In this document: positions 1 to 11,829 of the stretch, in pieces
Layout of the letters: every line of letters begins with the position of its first letter
Numbering within the stretch: position 1 is the stretch's first letter
Origin: Halonotius pteroides
Lineage (GTDB): Archaea; Halobacteriota; Halobacteria; Halobacteriales; Haloferacaceae
DNA length: 64,000 nt
Reading direction: 5' to 3'
Assembly: GCF_003605635.1 (NCBI RefSeq)
Contig: NZ_QMDW01000010.1
Span: 43,440 to 107,439, forward strand
Translations under genes and position numbers: made by a program
The notes under the pieces: model-generated
Seen by the model: only the letters and a program-made list of their open reading frames with translations
The model's database searches: none
Told to the model about the DNA's origin: nothing

Positions 1-1761
1 GAACTGAAATCACTTGCCGCCGAGTACGACCTCAATCTGGTCGGCCCCAACAGCCTCGGTGTTATGTCGACAGCCAACGGGATGAACGCCTCCTTCGGGC
101 CCGATAGCCCCGAGGCCGGCAACATGTCCTTTATGAGCCAGTCGGGAGCGTTCATCACGGCCGTCCTCGATTGGGCCAACGACGAGGATGTCGGGTTCAA
201 GGATGTTGCCTCGCTTGGCAACAAGGCTGTGCTTGACGAAACCGACTTCGTCGACCACTGGGGCGACGATCCCGACACCGACGTGATCATCGGCTATCTG
301 GAGGGGATCAGTCAGGGCCGAGAGTTCATCGATACGGCCCGCGAAGTCACTCAGGATACGCCGATCGTCCTCGTGAAATCCGGTCGCACCGACGCCGGTG
401 CCCAGGCCGCGTCCTCACACACCGGGACGATCGCCGGCTCCGAGCAGGCTTACGAGGCCGGCCTCGATCAGGCCGGCGTCCTCCGGGCGGAGTCGGTACA
501 GGGTCTGTTCGATGCCGCCCAGATGTTGGCCAACCAGCCGGTTCCGGAGAACAACGATATCGCCGTCATCACCAACGCCGGCGGCCCCGGTGTGATGTCG
601 ACCGACGCGGTCGGCGACTCCGGGTTGGAGATGGCGTCGTTCGAACAGGACACCCTCGATACCTTCTCCGAGCAGCTCCCGGCGGAGGGCAACATCTACA
701 ACCCCGTCGATATCGTCGGTGACGCCGATGTTGAGCGGTTCCGCGACGCCCTCGATATCGCCTTGGCCGACGAAAACGTTGGCTCGGCGATGGTGCTATC
801 GTGTCCGACCGCTGTTCTCGACTACGAGCAGTTGGCCGCCGAAACCGTCGAGCTGCGGGAAAAACACGGCAAACCCGTTGCGGCCTGCTTTATGGGCGGC
901 GAGAGTGTCGACGACTCGGCGGCGATCCTCAGCGACGCCGGCATCCCGAACTACTTCGATCCCTCTCGGGCGATCGGCGCGCTTGACTCGCTGTGGGAGT
1001 ACCGCGGCATCCAAGGGCGAACCTACGAGGAACCCGCCGACTTCGACGTGGACAAAGACGCTGCCCGTGCGATTCTCGAACGCGTCGAGGATCGATCGGA
1101 CAACCGGCTCGGCGTTGAGGCGATGGAACTACTGGACGCCTACGGCATTCCGATGCCGGACAGCGAGATCGTTGATGCCCCCGAGGACGCCCGCGCGGTC
1201 GCCGAGGAGATCGATGGCGATGTCGTGATGAAGATCGTCAGCCCCGATATCCTACACAAATCCGACATCGGCGGCGTCGCGGTCGGTGTCGCCGACGACG
1301 AGGTTGCTGACACGTATGAAACACTGATCACGCGCGCACGCAACTACCAGCCTGACGCCAACCTGCTTGGCGTCCAGGTTCAGGAGATGGCTGACCTGGA
1401 TTCGGGCACCGAAACCATCGTCGGGATGAACCGCGATCCGCAGTTCGGCCCACTGATGATGTTTGGCCTGGGTGGCATCTTCGTCGAGGTACTGGAGGAT
1501 ACGACCTTCCGTGTCGCCCCGGTTTCGGAGACCGAAGCCCGCGAAATGACAGAAGAAATCAAGACGGCACCGCTCCTACGTGGCGCACGAGGGCGCGATC
1601 CCGCCGATCTCGATGGCATCGTCGAGACGATCCAGCGGCTCTCCCAACTGGTCGCTGACTTCCCGGCGATCATGGAGTTCGACATCAACCCGCTGGTCGC
1701 AACGCCCGACGGCGTCGCCGCCGTCGATATCAGACTCACCGTCGACCCCGAGAACCTATGA
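1..1761 (+). CDS. acd: acetate--CoA ligase (ADP-forming), 5' end outside window
   Basis: ADP-forming acyl-CoA synthetase, which converts acetyl-CoA, ADP and Pi to acetate, ATP and CoA. The reading frame is open from base 1 without a start, so the N-terminal CoA-binding part is cut off by the window edge; the first internal ATG at 64 is not the real start. The motif NLVGPNSLGV of the CoA-binding domain appears near the cut. It is followed by the flavodoxin-like CoA-ligase domain with the SSHTG motif, whose histidine is phosphorylated in this family. The last ~220 residues form an ATP-grasp subdomain (KIVSPDILHKSDIGGVAVGV, MEFDINPL), so alpha and beta parts are fused as in other haloarchaea. 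The stop overlaps the next gene by 4 nt (ATGA). Confidence 0.93.
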   Translation, partial: ELKSLAAEYDLNLVGPNSLGVMSTANGMNASFGPDSPEAGNMSFMSQSGAFITAVLDWANDEDVGFKDVASLGNKAVLDETDFVDHWGDDPDTDVIIGYLEGISQGREFIDTAREVTQDTPIVLVKSGRTDAGAQAASSHTGTIAGSEQAYEAGLDQAGVLRAESVQGLFDAAQMLANQPVPENNDIAVITNAGGPGVMSTDAVGDSGLEMASFEQDTLDTFSEQLPAEGNIYNPVDIVGDADVERFRDALDIALADENVGSAMVLSCPTAVLDYEQLAAETVELREKHGKPVAACFMGGESVDDSAAILSDAGIPNYFDPSRAIGALDSLWEYRGIQGRTYEEPADFDVDKDAARAILERVEDRSDNRLGVEAMELLDAYGIPMPDSEIVDAPEDARAVAEEIDGDVVMKIVSPDILHKSDIGGVAVGVADDEVADTYETLITRARNYQPDANLLGVQVQEMADLDSGTETIVGMNRDPQFGPLMMFGLGGIFVEVLEDTTFRVAPVSETEAREMTEEIKTAPLLRGARGRDPADLDGIVETIQRLSQLVADFPAIMEFDINPLVATPDGVAAVDIRLTVDPENL

Positions 1762-2828
1762 ACACACTACTCATCACCGCAACTGAAGAAAGCACCGGCA
1801 AGACCGCCATCGCACTGGCGTTGGCGACGATCGCCACCGACCGTGGCCACTCGGTCGGCTACATGAAGCCGAAAGGCACCCGCCTGCAGAGCAACGTTGG
1901 CAAAACGCTCGACGAAGATCCCATGTTGGCCCGGGAGCTGCTCGATCTCGACGCCGAGATGCACGAGCTCGAACCCGTCGTCTACTCGCCGACGTTTATC
2001 GATGGGGCGATCCGCGGCCAAGAGGATTCCGACGAGCTTCGCCAACAGGTCAAAACGCAGTTTGACGCCCTCGCCGCCGACCGCGATACGATGATCGTCG
2101 AGGGTGGCGGCTCGCTGTCGACCGGCGGCATCGTTGGGCTAACCGACCCCGAGGTCGCCGAGCTGCTGGACGCGAAGGCGATTCTGGTCGCCGACTACAC
2201 CCAGCCCGGCGATATCGATGGGCTGCTCGGGGCGATCGATCGACTCGGGGATCGACTGGCAGGGATCGTTTTCAACCGCATCTCCGAGAGTGCCTTCGAG
2301 GAACTTGACAGCGACGTGATCCCGTTCCTTGAGAGCCGCGGCGCTGAGGTCTTCGGCGCGGTGCCGCAAGAACAGCGGCTGGCCGGCGTGACAATCGAGG
2401 ATCTCGCGGCGGAACTCGGCGCGGACATCCTGACAGATACGCCGACAGACGACTATGTCGAACGCTTCCTCGTGGGTGCGATGGGCGGCGACGAAGCGCT
2501 CCGGTACTTCCGACGGGCGCGCAACGCCGCGGCGATCACCGGCGGCGATCGATCGGATATCCACACCGCAGCGATAGAGGCCTCCGGCGTTAACTGTCTT
2601 ATCCTGACCGGCGGCCACCGGCCATCGCCGGCGGTGTTGGGCCGAGCCGAGGAGGCCAACACGCCGATCCTCCAGATCAACACCGATAGTCTGACCGCCG
2701 TCGAGCGCGCCGAGTCGGTTGTTCGTAGCGGTCGCACCCGCGATGCGGAGACCGTCGACACAATGGCCGATCTGCTGACCGAGCGCGTCGATCTCGACGC
2801 GCTGGTGGGTGCTGGCAGCGCGGACTGA
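1758..2828 (+). CDS. phosphotransacetylase-family protein (BioD-like P-loop plus DRTGG domain)
   Basis: 356 aa. The N-terminus is a dethiobiotin-synthetase-like P-loop domain (TATEESTGKTAIALALA, residues ~6-22; VEGGGSLSTGG near 113). The rest is DRTGG-like (ILTGGHRPSPAVLGRAEEANTPIL). This is the arrangement of the N-terminal regulatory part of large phosphotransacetylases, but the catalytic PTA domain is absent. It overlaps the ADP-forming acetyl-CoA synthetase by 4 nt and is therefore co-transcribed. A role in sensing or regulating acetyl-CoA/acetate metabolism is inferred from domain and context only. Confidence 0.82.
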   Translation: MNTLLITATEESTGKTAIALALATIATDRGHSVGYMKPKGTRLQSNVGKTLDEDPMLARELLDLDAEMHELEPVVYSPTFIDGAIRGQEDSDELRQQVKTQFDALAADRDTMIVEGGGSLSTGGIVGLTDPEVAELLDAKAILVADYTQPGDIDGLLGAIDRLGDRLAGIVFNRISESAFEELDSDVIPFLESRGAEVFGAVPQEQRLAGVTIEDLAAELGADILTDTPTDDYVERFLVGAMGGDEALRYFRRARNAAAITGGDRSDIHTAAIEASGVNCLILTGGHRPSPAVLGRAEEANTPILQINTDSLTAVERAESVVRSGRTRDAETVDTMADLLTERVDLDALVGAGSAD

Positions 2829-3045
2829 TCGCCGTCGTCGGTACCTGTTGACCCCGCTGTCGGCTGTCGCGACCCCCCGCCACAAACTCTTTATCCGTAT
2901 CGATCCTTAGGACAGGTATCAGGGCAGCCGGGGTCGATGAGCCGTTGGACTCACCCCAAGTTAGCAATCCTTAACTGGCCTCGTTTTCTATCGAACTGTA
3001 GTATCTCGTGATAGTAGTTTCTTCAACCCGAAACCCAACGTATCC

Positions 3046-3273
3046 ATGGTAGACGTAAGCCAACACGAACTCGTTCCCGAGCACATCCCCATCGAGGGAG
3101 CCGAACTCGATTCGGTTCTCGAGGAGTATGGGTTGGATCGCACCGATCTTCCGGAGATCAAAGCCGACGACCCGGCACTGCCGGAGGCGGCCGAGACGGG
3201 CGATGTCATCAAGATCGTCCGTGATTCCCGGACAGCAGAAACATCAATTTCCTACCGACTGGTGGTCGAATGA
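3046..3273 (+). CDS. rpoH: DNA-directed RNA polymerase subunit H (Rpo5)
   Basis: 75 aa, the usual size for archaeal Rpo5, homologous to the C-terminal domain of eukaryotic RPB5. The family signature is visible: [10 protein letters not shown] near the start, then LPEI..DDPA and [21 protein letters not shown] at the C-terminus. It is the first gene of the RNA polymerase operon, and its stop overlaps the rpoB2 start by 4 nt (ATGA at 3270). The 217 nt upstream carry no gene and should hold the operon promoter. Confidence 0.97.
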   Translation: MVDVSQHELVPEHIPIEGAELDSVLEEYGLDRTDLPEIKADDPALPEAAETGDVIKIVRDSRTAETSISYRLVVE

Positions 3274-4838
3274 ACCGACAAGATCGACGCGACGTATCCA
3301 GAGAGTACTTTTCGGAGGATCGCCTCGCCGAACACCACTTCCGCTCGTTCAACGCCTTTCTCGAACGCGGCATGCAGCAGGTCGCCGTCGAGAAGGAAAC
3401 CATCGAGACCGACATCGGCGACAAGGAGGGCCAAGAGCCCGTCTACGTCGAACTCGGCGACATCCGCATTCTGACACCACGTGTGCGCGAAGCCGACGGC
3501 AGTGAGGAGCTGCTGTTCCCACAGGAGGCTCGTCTTCGCAACATCACCTACGCTGCCCCAGTTTTCATGGAGATGTCGATCATCCGCGGCGGCGACGAGG
3601 AACCCGAAACCGTCGTCGACTCCACGGAGACGAAGGTCGGCCGCATGCCGATCATGGTCGGCTCCGACAAATGTAACATCGCCGACTTCTCCGATGAAGA
3701 GCTCATCGAGATCGGCGAAGACCCCGCCGACCCCGGTGGCTACTTCATCGTCAACGGCTCCGAGCGGGTGCTGATGACCAGCGAGGATCTCGCGCCGAAC
3801 AAGATCCTCGCCGAACACGACACGAAATACGACGACGACATCCAGGTCGCCAAGACGTTCAGCCAGCGACGTGGCTACCGCGCGCTCGTCCTCTGTGAGC
3901 GCAACCGCGAGGGGCTGCTTGAGGTGAGCTTCCCATCGGTGTCGGGCAGCGTCAACTTCGTCACGCTCGTTCGCGCGCTCGGACTCGAATCCGACGAGGA
4001 GATCGTCCACCGCGTCTCAGATGACCCAGAGATCGTGAAGTTCATGCTGGAGAATCTGGAGGAAGCTGACGTCCAGACCACCGAGGCCGCCATCGAAACC
4101 CTCGGTCAGCGCGTCGCAAGCGGGCAGGGCAAAAACTACCAGCTCAAACGCGCCAACTACGTCATCGACCGCTACCTCCTGCCGCACCTCCACGAGGAAG
4201 GCGTCGACGAAGAGGAGGTTCGTACCAACAAGGCCTACTACCTCTGTCGGATGGCCGAGGCCTGTTTCGAACTCGCTCTTGGCCGACGCGACGCCGACGA
4301 CAAGGATCATTACGCCAACAAACGGCTCAAGGTCTCGGGCGACCTGATGACCGATCTGTTCCGCACCGCGCTGAACAAGCTGGCCCGGGACGTGAAATAC
4401 CAGCTTGAGCGCGCCAATATGCGGAACCGTGAGCTCTCGGTCAGCACGGTCGTCCGCTCGGATGTGCTCACCGAACGGCTTGAACACCCGATCGCCACCG
4501 GCAACTGGGTTGGTGGCCGCTCCGGTGTCTCTCAGTTGGTCGACCGCACCGACCACATGGGCGTGTTGTCGCACCTCCGACGGCTTCGCTCGCCGCTCAG
4601 CCGATCGCAGCCACACTTTGAAGCGCGTGACCTCCACGCGACCCAGTGGGGTCGCATCTGTCCCTCCGAGACGCCGGAAGGGCCGAACTGTGGGCTGGTC
4701 AAAAACTTCGCCCAGGCGATGGAGCTGAGTCAGGACATCGAGGACGAGCAAGGATTGAAGCGCGAACTATCGTCGATGGGAGTCGAGGGGATCCCAGGAA
4801 TCGACGGCGTTGAACGAACAACCCCCGCGGACGACTAA
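3270..4838 (+). CDS. rpoB2: DNA-directed RNA polymerase subunit B'' (N-terminal half of beta)
   Basis: 522 aa, corresponding to the protrusion and lobe half of the bacterial beta / eukaryotic RPB2 subunit. Recognisable parts are the N-terminal [18 protein letters not shown], the [18 protein letters not shown] segment, and the C-terminal fork region [23 protein letters not shown]. The polypeptide ends just after this conserved block, which is the usual B''/B' split of haloarchaea and methanogens. Spacing to rpoB1 is 3 nt. No intein is present. Confidence 0.97.
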   Translation: MNRQDRRDVSREYFSEDRLAEHHFRSFNAFLERGMQQVAVEKETIETDIGDKEGQEPVYVELGDIRILTPRVREADGSEELLFPQEARLRNITYAAPVFMEMSIIRGGDEEPETVVDSTETKVGRMPIMVGSDKCNIADFSDEELIEIGEDPADPGGYFIVNGSERVLMTSEDLAPNKILAEHDTKYDDDIQVAKTFSQRRGYRALVLCERNREGLLEVSFPSVSGSVNFVTLVRALGLESDEEIVHRVSDDPEIVKFMLENLEEADVQTTEAAIETLGQRVASGQGKNYQLKRANYVIDRYLLPHLHEEGVDEEEVRTNKAYYLCRMAEACFELALGRRDADDKDHYANKRLKVSGDLMTDLFRTALNKLARDVKYQLERANMRNRELSVSTVVRSDVLTERLEHPIATGNWVGGRSGVSQLVDRTDHMGVLSHLRRLRSPLSRSQPHFEARDLHATQWGRICPSETPEGPNCGLVKNFAQAMELSQDIEDEQGLKRELSSMGVEGIPGIDGVERTTPADD

Positions 4839-4841
4839 CCA

Positions 4842-6668
4842 ATGGCTCAATCACGAGAAGCAAAAGTCTACGTCAACGGGAGCCTCGTCGGCACCCATCC
4901 GGATCCAGAACAGCTTGCCGAACAGGTACGAGACGCTCGCCGTCGCGGCGATGTCTCCGATACGGTCAACGTCTCTGTCCGCGGCCGCACCCAGGAGGTC
5001 ATCATCAACGCCGATGCCGGCCGGGCCCGCCGCCCACTGATCGTCGTCGAGGACGGCGAACCGTTGCTCGGCGACGAGGAGATCGAGGCGCTCAAAACCG
5101 ACGACCTCGAGTTCGAGGATCTCGTCGACCGCGGCTACGTTGAGTTTATCGACGCCGAAGAGGAGGAAGATATCCTCGTCGGCGTCGACGAGGACGACCT
5201 CACCGAGCGACACACCCACCTTGAGATCGATCCGTCGCTGATCTTCGGGATCGGCGCCGGGATGATCCCCTACCCCGAACACAATGCCAGCCCCCGGATT
5301 ACGATGGGCGCGGGGATGATGAAACAGTCGTTGGGGCTGCCATCCGCAAACTACCGGATCCGGCCTGATACCCGCCAACACCTGCTGCACTACCCGCAGC
5401 TGTCGATGGTGAAAACCCAGACGACCGAACAGATCGGCTACGACGACCGCCCCGCCGCCCAGAACTTCGTCGTCGCCGTGATGAGCTACGAGGGGTTCAA
5501 CATCGAGGATGCCCTCGTTTTGAACAAGGGCTCTGTCGAGCGCGCGCTGATGCGGTCGCATTTCTTCCGGACCTACGAGGGCGAGGAGCGACGCTACCCC
5601 GGCGGCCAGGAGGATCGCTTCGAGATCCCCGATCAAGACGTTCGCGGCGCGCGTGGTGAGGATGCCTACACCCACCTCGATGAGGATGGCCTCGTCAACC
5701 CCGAAACGCCGGTCGATGAGAACTCGGTTCTGTTGGGCAAAACAAGCCCGCCGCGATTTCTTGAGGAGCCCGACGACATGGGCGGACTCAGCCCCCAGAA
5801 GCGACGCGAAACCTCCGTCACGATGCGCTCCGGCGAGGACGGCGTCGTCGACACCGTCACTGTGATGGAAAATGAGGACGGCTCGATGCTCTCGAAGGTC
5901 AAGGTACGTGACGAGCGGATTCCCGAGCTTGGCGACAAGTTCGCCTCCCGGCACGGCCAGAAGGGCGTTATCGGTCACCTCGCGCCACAGGAGGATATGC
6001 CGTTCACCGAGGAGGGGCTTGTCCCTGACCTCGTGATGAATCCCCACGCGCTGCCGTCACGAATGACCGTCGGCCACGTTTTGGAGATGCTCGGCGGAAA
6101 AGTCGGCGCGCTGGAAGGCCGCCGTGTCGACGGCACACCGTTCCAAGGCGAAGACGAAGCGGAGCTTCGTGGTGCCTTAGAGGAACACGGGTTCAAATCC
6201 TCCGGCAAGGAGGTCATGTACTCCGGGGTCTCCGGCGAGAAGATCGACGCCGAGATCTTTGTCGGGACGATCTTCTACCACAAGCTCTACCACATGGTCT
6301 CCAACAAGCTGCACGCCCGCTCTCGCGGGCCGGTGCAGGTGTTGACCCGGCAGCCGACAGAGGGGCGTGCCCGCGAGGGTGGCCTCCGCGTCGGCGAGAT
6401 GGAACGCGATACGATCATCGGCCACGGCGCGTCGATGGTGCTCAACGAACGCCTGCTTGAGTCCTCCGACAAGGAGACCGTCTACGTCTCTGAGGACACC
6501 GGCATGATCGCCGTCGAGGACAGAGAGCAACGCCGGGTGTACGATCCGGCAACCGGCAGCGAGGACAACATCCACGAACTCGACGTGAGCTACGCGTTTA
6601 AGCTCCTGCTTGATGAGATGATGGCGCTCGGCATCCGACCAACCCTCGAACTTGAAGACGCGGTCTAA
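4842..6668 (+). CDS. rpoB1: DNA-directed RNA polymerase subunit B' (C-terminal half of beta)
   Basis: 608 aa, the hybrid-binding, wall and clamp half of the beta subunit. Visible signatures include [19 protein letters not shown], the active-centre segment [25 protein letters not shown], and the C-terminal [41 protein letters not shown]. The C-terminal region contains no evident zinc-binding cysteine pairs. It follows rpoB2 after 3 nt and precedes rpoA1 by 6 nt. Confidence 0.97.
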   Translation: MAQSREAKVYVNGSLVGTHPDPEQLAEQVRDARRRGDVSDTVNVSVRGRTQEVIINADAGRARRPLIVVEDGEPLLGDEEIEALKTDDLEFEDLVDRGYVEFIDAEEEEDILVGVDEDDLTERHTHLEIDPSLIFGIGAGMIPYPEHNASPRITMGAGMMKQSLGLPSANYRIRPDTRQHLLHYPQLSMVKTQTTEQIGYDDRPAAQNFVVAVMSYEGFNIEDALVLNKGSVERALMRSHFFRTYEGEERRYPGGQEDRFEIPDQDVRGARGEDAYTHLDEDGLVNPETPVDENSVLLGKTSPPRFLEEPDDMGGLSPQKRRETSVTMRSGEDGVVDTVTVMENEDGSMLSKVKVRDERIPELGDKFASRHGQKGVIGHLAPQEDMPFTEEGLVPDLVMNPHALPSRMTVGHVLEMLGGKVGALEGRRVDGTPFQGEDEAELRGALEEHGFKSSGKEVMYSGVSGEKIDAEIFVGTIFYHKLYHMVSNKLHARSRGPVQVLTRQPTEGRAREGGLRVGEMERDTIIGHGASMVLNERLLESSDKETVYVSEDTGMIAVEDREQRRVYDPATGSEDNIHELDVSYAFKLLLDEMMALGIRPTLELEDAV

Positions 6669-6674
6669 GCTACA

Positions 6675-9596
6675 ATGTCAACCCAAACACCAAAACAGCT
6701 CGGCGGGATCGACTTCGGCCTGATGGATCCCGAGACGTACCGTGATATCTCGGCGACGAAAGTGATCACAGCCGACACCTACGACGACGACGGTTACCCC
6801 ATCGATATGGGGCTGATGGATCCACGGCTCGGTGTGATCGACCCCGGTCTTGAGTGTCGCACCTGCGGCCAACACTCCGGCTCCTGTCCCGGTCACTTCG
6901 GCCACATCGAACTTGCCGCCCCTGTCATTCACGTCGGCTTTACCACGCTGATCCGGCGACTGCTCCGGGCGACCTGCCGGGAGTGCGGCCGGCTGACGCT
7001 GACCGAGATAGAGATGGAAGAGTTCCGCGACGAGCTTGACCGCGCCGAGGATCTCGGCAAGGATCCTGACACCGTGCTGAAATCGGCCGTCCGACAGGCC
7101 CGTAAGGCCGGCAACTGTCCACACTGCGGTGAGCCTCAAGCTGATATCAAACACGAAAAGCCGACAACCTACTACGAGGTTCAAAACGTCCTGTCGGGCG
7201 AGTACTCCGAGATCATCGCCGAGGCGATGCAGCCCGACGACGAGGACGAAGACGACGAGGGGATGAGCCCACAGGCGCTTTCGGATGAGACGGGCATCCC
7301 ACTCGATCGGATCAACCAGATTCTCGGCGGCGAATTCCGCCCACGCGATGAGGGTCGTCGCGCCCTTGAGAAGGCGCTGGATGTCGACCTTACCGAGGAG
7401 GATATGAACAAGCTGATGGCGAGCGATATTCGGGACTGGTTCGAGCAGATCCCTGATTCGGATATCGAGGTGCTCGGTATCGACGCCGCCGACTCTCGAC
7501 CGGAGTGGATGATCATGACCGTCCTCCCGGTGCCGCCGGTGACCGCTCGGCCGTCGATCACGCTGGACAACGGCCAGCGCTCAGAGGACGACCTCACCCA
7601 CAAGCTGGTCGATATCATCCGCATCAACCAGCGGTTTATGGAGAACCGCGAGGCCGGTGCCCCGCAACTCATTATCGAGGATCTCTGGGAGCTGCTGCAG
7701 TACCACGTCACCACGTTCGTCGACAACGAGATCTCGGGGACGCCACCGGCCCGACACCGCTCGGGACGACCCCTCAAAACCCTCAGCCAGCGACTCAAGG
7801 GCAAGGAGGGTCGCTTCCGCGGTTCACTCTCCGGCAAACGCGTCAACTTCTCGGCGCGGACGGTCATCTCGCCGGATCCGACGCTGAGTCTCAACGAGGT
7901 TGGGGTTCCCGACCGCGTCGCCAGCGAGATGACGATCACGATCAACGTCACCGACCGCACCCTTGAGGAGGCCAAACAGTACGTCGCCAACGGGCCGGAA
8001 ACCCACCCCGGCGCGAACTACGTCAAGCGACCTGATGGCCGCCGGCTGAAGGTAACTGAGAAAAACTGTGAAGAGTTGGCAACGAAGATCGAGGCTGGCT
8101 GGGAGGTCAACCGCCACCTGATCGACGGCGACATCGTGATCTTCAACCGCCAACCATCGTTGCACCGGATGTCGATTATGGCCCACGAGGTCGTCGTGAT
8201 GCCGTATAAGACCTTCCGGCTCAACACGACGGTCTGTCCGCCGTACAACGCCGACTTCGACGGCGACGAGATGAACATGCACGCCCTCCAGACTGAGGAA
8301 TCCCGGGCTGAGGCGCGCGTGCTCATGCGTGTCCAAGAACAGATTCTCTCGCCGCGGTTTGGCGAGAACATCATCGGTGCGATCCAAGATCACATCTCGG
8401 GTACCTATCTGCTCACCCACGACAACCCACAGTTCACCGAAACCCAGGCGCTCGACCTGCTGCGGGCAACGCAAGTCGATGAACTGCCGGAGCCCGACGG
8501 CGAAGACGAGACCGGCCCCTACTGGACCGGTCGCACCGTTTTCTCGCTGCTGCTGCCGGATGGGCTTGATCTCGAATTTGACTCATCGGCCGGCGACACG
8601 GTCATTATCGAGGATGGCCAGCACCTCCAAGGGACGATCGACGAGGACGCCGTCGGTGCCTTCGGCGGCGAGATCGTCGATACGATCGTCAAACAGTATT
8701 CGGAAACCCGTGCTCGCGTCTTCATCAACGAGGTCGCGGCCCTCGCCATGCGGGCGATCATGCACTTCGGCTTCTCGATCGGGATCGACGACGAGTCGAT
8801 TCCGCCAGTTGCCGACGAGCAGGTCGATGAGGCCATCGACAACGCCTACGGTCGCATCGATGAGCTGATCGAAACCTACCGGGCCGGCGATCTTGAATCG
8901 CTGCCCGGCCGAACGGTCGATGAGACCCTGGAGATGAAGATCATGCAGACGCTCGGGAAAGCCCGTGACTCCGCGGGTGAGATCGCCGAGGATCACTTCG
9001 CCGACGACAACCCGGCGGTCGTAATGGCTCGCTCGGGTGCGCGTGGATCGATGCTGAACCTCACGCAGATGGCCGGCTGTGTCGGCCAACAGGCTGTTCG
9101 CGGCGAGCGGATCAACCGCGGTTACGAGGATCGCACGCTGGCTCACTACGAGCCGAACGATCTCTCGGCTGAGGCCCACGGCTTCGTTGAGAACTCCTAT
9201 CGCGGCGGGCTGACCCCACGGGAGTTCTTCTTCCACGCGATGGGTGGCCGTGAGGGGCTGGTCGATACGGCTGTCCGTACCTCGAAATCCGGCTACCTCC
9301 AGCGACGCCTGATCAACGCGCTGTCTGAACTGGAGGTGCAGTACGACGGCACGGTTCGGGACACCTCCGACCGGGTCGTCCAGTTCGAGTTCGGCGAGGA
9401 CGGTACCTCGCCGGTGAAGGTCTCCTCTGATGAGGACTTTGCGGTTGATGTCGAGGGGATCACCGACCGCGTGTTAGACGCCGAGTTCGACAGCGAAATC
9501 GAAAAGGAATCGTTCCTTACGCCGTCGGAGCCGCCGACGAACCTCTCAGAGCACACCGATACCGCACTGTCCTCGGAGGTGGAGTCGGATGACTGA
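6675..9596 (+). CDS. rpoA1: DNA-directed RNA polymerase subunit A'
   Basis: 973 aa, the N-terminal two thirds of the beta' / RPB1 homologue. The N-terminal zinc sites are seen as [24 protein letters not shown] and CPHCGEP. The catalytic magnesium motif [12 protein letters not shown] (the absolutely conserved NADFDGD) is intact, and the bridge-helix segment [31 protein letters not shown] lies near the C-terminus. A Glu/Asp-rich stretch (~residues 190-195) is a halophilic insertion. No intein interrupts the gene. Its end overlaps rpoA2 by 8 nt (ATGACTGA). Confidence 0.97.
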   Translation: MSTQTPKQLGGIDFGLMDPETYRDISATKVITADTYDDDGYPIDMGLMDPRLGVIDPGLECRTCGQHSGSCPGHFGHIELAAPVIHVGFTTLIRRLLRATCRECGRLTLTEIEMEEFRDELDRAEDLGKDPDTVLKSAVRQARKAGNCPHCGEPQADIKHEKPTTYYEVQNVLSGEYSEIIAEAMQPDDEDEDDEGMSPQALSDETGIPLDRINQILGGEFRPRDEGRRALEKALDVDLTEEDMNKLMASDIRDWFEQIPDSDIEVLGIDAADSRPEWMIMTVLPVPPVTARPSITLDNGQRSEDDLTHKLVDIIRINQRFMENREAGAPQLIIEDLWELLQYHVTTFVDNEISGTPPARHRSGRPLKTLSQRLKGKEGRFRGSLSGKRVNFSARTVISPDPTLSLNEVGVPDRVASEMTITINVTDRTLEEAKQYVANGPETHPGANYVKRPDGRRLKVTEKNCEELATKIEAGWEVNRHLIDGDIVIFNRQPSLHRMSIMAHEVVVMPYKTFRLNTTVCPPYNADFDGDEMNMHALQTEESRAEARVLMRVQEQILSPRFGENIIGAIQDHISGTYLLTHDNPQFTETQALDLLRATQVDELPEPDGEDETGPYWTGRTVFSLLLPDGLDLEFDSSAGDTVIIEDGQHLQGTIDEDAVGAFGGEIVDTIVKQYSETRARVFINEVAALAMRAIMHFGFSIGIDDESIPPVADEQVDEAIDNAYGRIDELIETYRAGDLESLPGRTVDETLEMKIMQTLGKARDSAGEIAEDHFADDNPAVVMARSGARGSMLNLTQMAGCVGQQAVRGERINRGYEDRTLAHYEPNDLSAEAHGFVENSYRGGLTPREFFFHAMGGREGLVDTAVRTSKSGYLQRRLINALSELEVQYDGTVRDTSDRVVQFEFGEDGTSPVKVSSDEDFAVDVEGITDRVLDAEFDSEIEKESFLTPSEPPTNLSEHTDTALSSEVESDD

Positions 9597-10797
9597 GTAC
9601 GACCACGTCACCGACGACATCAAAGCCGTCGTTGAGGACACCGAACTCCCGCGTCGCCTCCGGCGGCGCGTCTACGACTCCATCGAGGAGCGAGAGGGCG
9701 TCACCACCGAGCAGGCCGACGAGATCGCCCGTGCCGCCGAGGCAGAGTACCTCGACGCTCGGATCGAGCCACTGGAGCCGGCCGGCACCGTCTCCGCTCA
9801 GTCGATCGGCGAACCCGGCACCCAGATGACGATGAACACGTTCCACTACGCCGGTGTCGCCGAGATCGACGTGACACAGGGCCTCCCGCGGCTGATCGAG
9901 CTTGTTGACGCCCGCAAGGAGCCGGATACGCCGATGATGACGGTGTATCTCGACGACGAGTACGCCGAGGACAGAGAGAAAGCCCGCGAGGTCGTGTGGG
10001 CGCTTGAAGCGACGAAGATCCTCGCGTTGGGTGATGTCTCGACGAATGTCGCCGACATGGTCGTCCGGATCGATCTCAACGAGGAGACGCTGTTGGAGCG
10101 GTGGCCGACCGCCGACGCCGCCGAACCCGTCGCCGCGGAGATCGCCGAAACCATCGAGGACGCTCTTGGTGTCGATACCCGCCACCAGGGGATGGCAATC
10201 GAGTTCGGCCCCAGCGAGCCGAGCTACCGGGAGCTGCTCCAGCTCGTCGAGGAGCTCCGGGAGATCGTCTTCAAGGGGATCGAGGAGATCAGCCGTGTCG
10301 TCATCCGCAAGGAAGAACTCGATGATGGCGAGGAGTTCGTTCTCTACACCGAGGGCTCGGCGTTCGGCGATGTGCTCCGGATCGATGGCGTCGATGCCAG
10401 TCGCTCGACGTGTAACAATATCCACGAGATCCACGAGGAACTCGGGATCGAGGCCGCCCGCGAGGCGATCATCAACGAGACGATCGACACGCTTCGCGAG
10501 CAGGGCCTCGACGACGTGAACGTTCGGCACCTGATGTTGGTTGCTGATATCATGACCAACGAGGGCACCATCGAATCGATCGGCCGCCACGGCATCTCCG
10601 GGTCGAAGGATTCCGTGCTCGCGCGAGCGGCTTTCGAGGTCACGGTCAATCACCTCTTGGATGCCGCGATTCACGGTGAAAGCGACGACCTCAACGGGAT
10701 CATCGAGAACGTCATCTCCGGGAAACCCGTCTCCGTTGGCACCGGCGATGTGAAGCTCCGCATGGGGTCGATGGAGACGTCGCCGGCTGACGACTGA
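9589..10797 (+). CDS. rpoA2: DNA-directed RNA polymerase subunit A''
   Basis: 402 aa, the C-terminal third of the beta'/RPB1 homologue, forming part of the trigger loop and clamp. The trigger-loop signature [27 protein letters not shown] lies at residues ~63-90, and the C-terminal segment [25 protein letters not shown] is typical. It starts inside the end of rpoA1 with an 8-nt overlap, which suggests translational coupling, and is followed by nusA after 2 nt. Confidence 0.97.
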   Translation: MTEYDHVTDDIKAVVEDTELPRRLRRRVYDSIEEREGVTTEQADEIARAAEAEYLDARIEPLEPAGTVSAQSIGEPGTQMTMNTFHYAGVAEIDVTQGLPRLIELVDARKEPDTPMMTVYLDDEYAEDREKAREVVWALEATKILALGDVSTNVADMVVRIDLNEETLLERWPTADAAEPVAAEIAETIEDALGVDTRHQGMAIEFGPSEPSYRELLQLVEELREIVFKGIEEISRVVIRKEELDDGEEFVLYTEGSAFGDVLRIDGVDASRSTCNNIHEIHEELGIEAAREAIINETIDTLREQGLDDVNVRHLMLVADIMTNEGTIESIGRHGISGSKDSVLARAAFEVTVNHLLDAAIHGESDDLNGIIENVISGKPVSVGTGDVKLRMGSMETSPADD

Positions 10798-10799
10798 CG

Positions 10800-11219
10800 A
10801 TGCGGGTCACCCTGTCGGCAGACGCCAAGCGATACATTCGGCTCTTCGCCGAGGAAACCGATATCAACCCGCTGGACTGTCTTATCGAGGGCGACCGCGT
10901 TGTCCTGTTGATCCCGGCCGGCGAGATGGCTGATGCGATCGGCCCGGATGGGCATACCGTCGATCGTGTCGAGGCGAAACTGGGCCGGGAGATCGAGTTG
11001 GTCGAAAACGCTGACACCCCGGCGGCGTTTGTCGCCAGCGCGCTCGCTCCGGCCGCGGTACGCGGGGTGACGATCTCCGAGCAGGGCGATCGCGTCGCCT
11101 ACGCAGAGGTCGCCGAAGCCGATCGTGGGATCGCCATCGGTAACGATGGCCGGCGGATCGAAACCGCCCGCAAACTGGCACAGCGACACTACGATATCGA
11201 CGACATCACGCTGACATAG
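10800..11219 (+). CDS. nusA: NusA-like transcription termination factor (KH domains)
   Basis: 139 aa archaeal NusA, which consists only of KH-type RNA-binding domains and lacks the bacterial N-terminal and S1 parts. The GXXG-type KH loops are seen as IGPDGHTVDRVEAKLG and IGNDGRRIETARKLAQ. It sits in the conserved place between rpoA2 and rps12, 2 nt after the A'' stop, so it belongs to the polymerase operon. Confidence 0.93.
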   Translation: MRVTLSADAKRYIRLFAEETDINPLDCLIEGDRVVLLIPAGEMADAIGPDGHTVDRVEAKLGREIELVENADTPAAFVASALAPAAVRGVTISEQGDRVAYAEVAEADRGIAIGNDGRRIETARKLAQRHYDIDDITLT

Positions 11220-11371
11220 CGGTTGGGTGCTCGATAACCCGGTGTAAGCGGTGCTTACATCCTCCGCGTCATTCTCCGGTCGTCAGCGTGGATCTCCGAA
11301 ACGGTCGCAGATCCGATTAGCGGCCCCTGCGGAGCGATCTCAGTCCGTTTCGCCGATTGAAAAAGGGATGC

Positions 11372-11377
11372 TTAAGT
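11372..11377 (+). promoter_or_regulatory. TATA-like box of rps12 (leaderless start)
   Basis: An AT-rich hexamer TTAAGT lies centred about 26 nt before the rps12 ATG in the 181-nt gap after nusA. Haloarchaeal transcripts start ~25 nt below the TATA box, so a transcript would begin at or next to the ATG. This implies the ribosomal genes have their own leaderless promoter besides read-through from the polymerase operon. Confidence 0.5.
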
Positions 11378-11400
11378 AGCCACATCTGAAAGCTGGATAC

Positions 11401-11829
11401 ATGGCAAACGGCAAATACGCCGCCCGTAAGCTCAAGAAGGATCGGCAGCAGCGACGCTGGTCTGACTCCGAGTACGCTCGACGCGAGCGCGGGCTCAAAA
11501 AGAAGTCCGACCCGCTTGAGGGCGCGCCGCAGGGCCGCGGCATCGTGCTTGAGAAGGTCGGCATCGAGGCAAAGCAGCCGAACTCCGCGATCCGCAAATG
11601 CGTCCGGGTGCAGCTGATCAAAAACGGCAAACAGGTCACCGCGTTCTGTCCCGGTGATGGGGCGATCTCGTTTATTGATGAACACGACGAGGTCACGATC
11701 GCGGGGATCGGCGGCGCGAAGGGTCGCGCAATGGGCGACCTTTCGGGTGTCAACTACAAGGTCGAGAAGGTCAACGGCGTCTCGATGATCGAACTCGTTC
11801 GCGGTAACGCCGAGAAACCTGTCCGATAA
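11401..11829 (+). CDS. rps12: 30S ribosomal protein S12 (uS12)
   Basis: 142 aa, the normal archaeal length. Contains the conserved [20 protein letters not shown] and the decoding-centre loop around [22 protein letters not shown]12 sits at the A-site decoding centre of the small subunit. A TATA-like box lies ~26 nt upstream. Its stop codon shares one base with the rps7 ATG (TAATG), so the two genes are tightly coupled. Confidence 0.97.
   Translation: MANGKYAARKLKKDRQQRRWSDSEYARRERGLKKKSDPLEGAPQGRGIVLEKVGIEAKQPNSAIRKCVRVQLIKNGKQVTAFCPGDGAISFIDEHDEVTIAGIGGAKGRAMGDLSGVNYKVEKVNGVSMIELVRGNAEKPVR

Noticed and set aside
4851..6047. Long antisense frames over rpoB1, fusA, tuf and purL (up to ~1000 codons)
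   Set aside because: GC-rich haloarchaeal codon use keeps the opposite frame open; none resembles a protein family.
3270..10797. Inteins in RNA polymerase subunits
   Set aside because: All conserved motifs are contiguous and the lengths are normal, so none is present.
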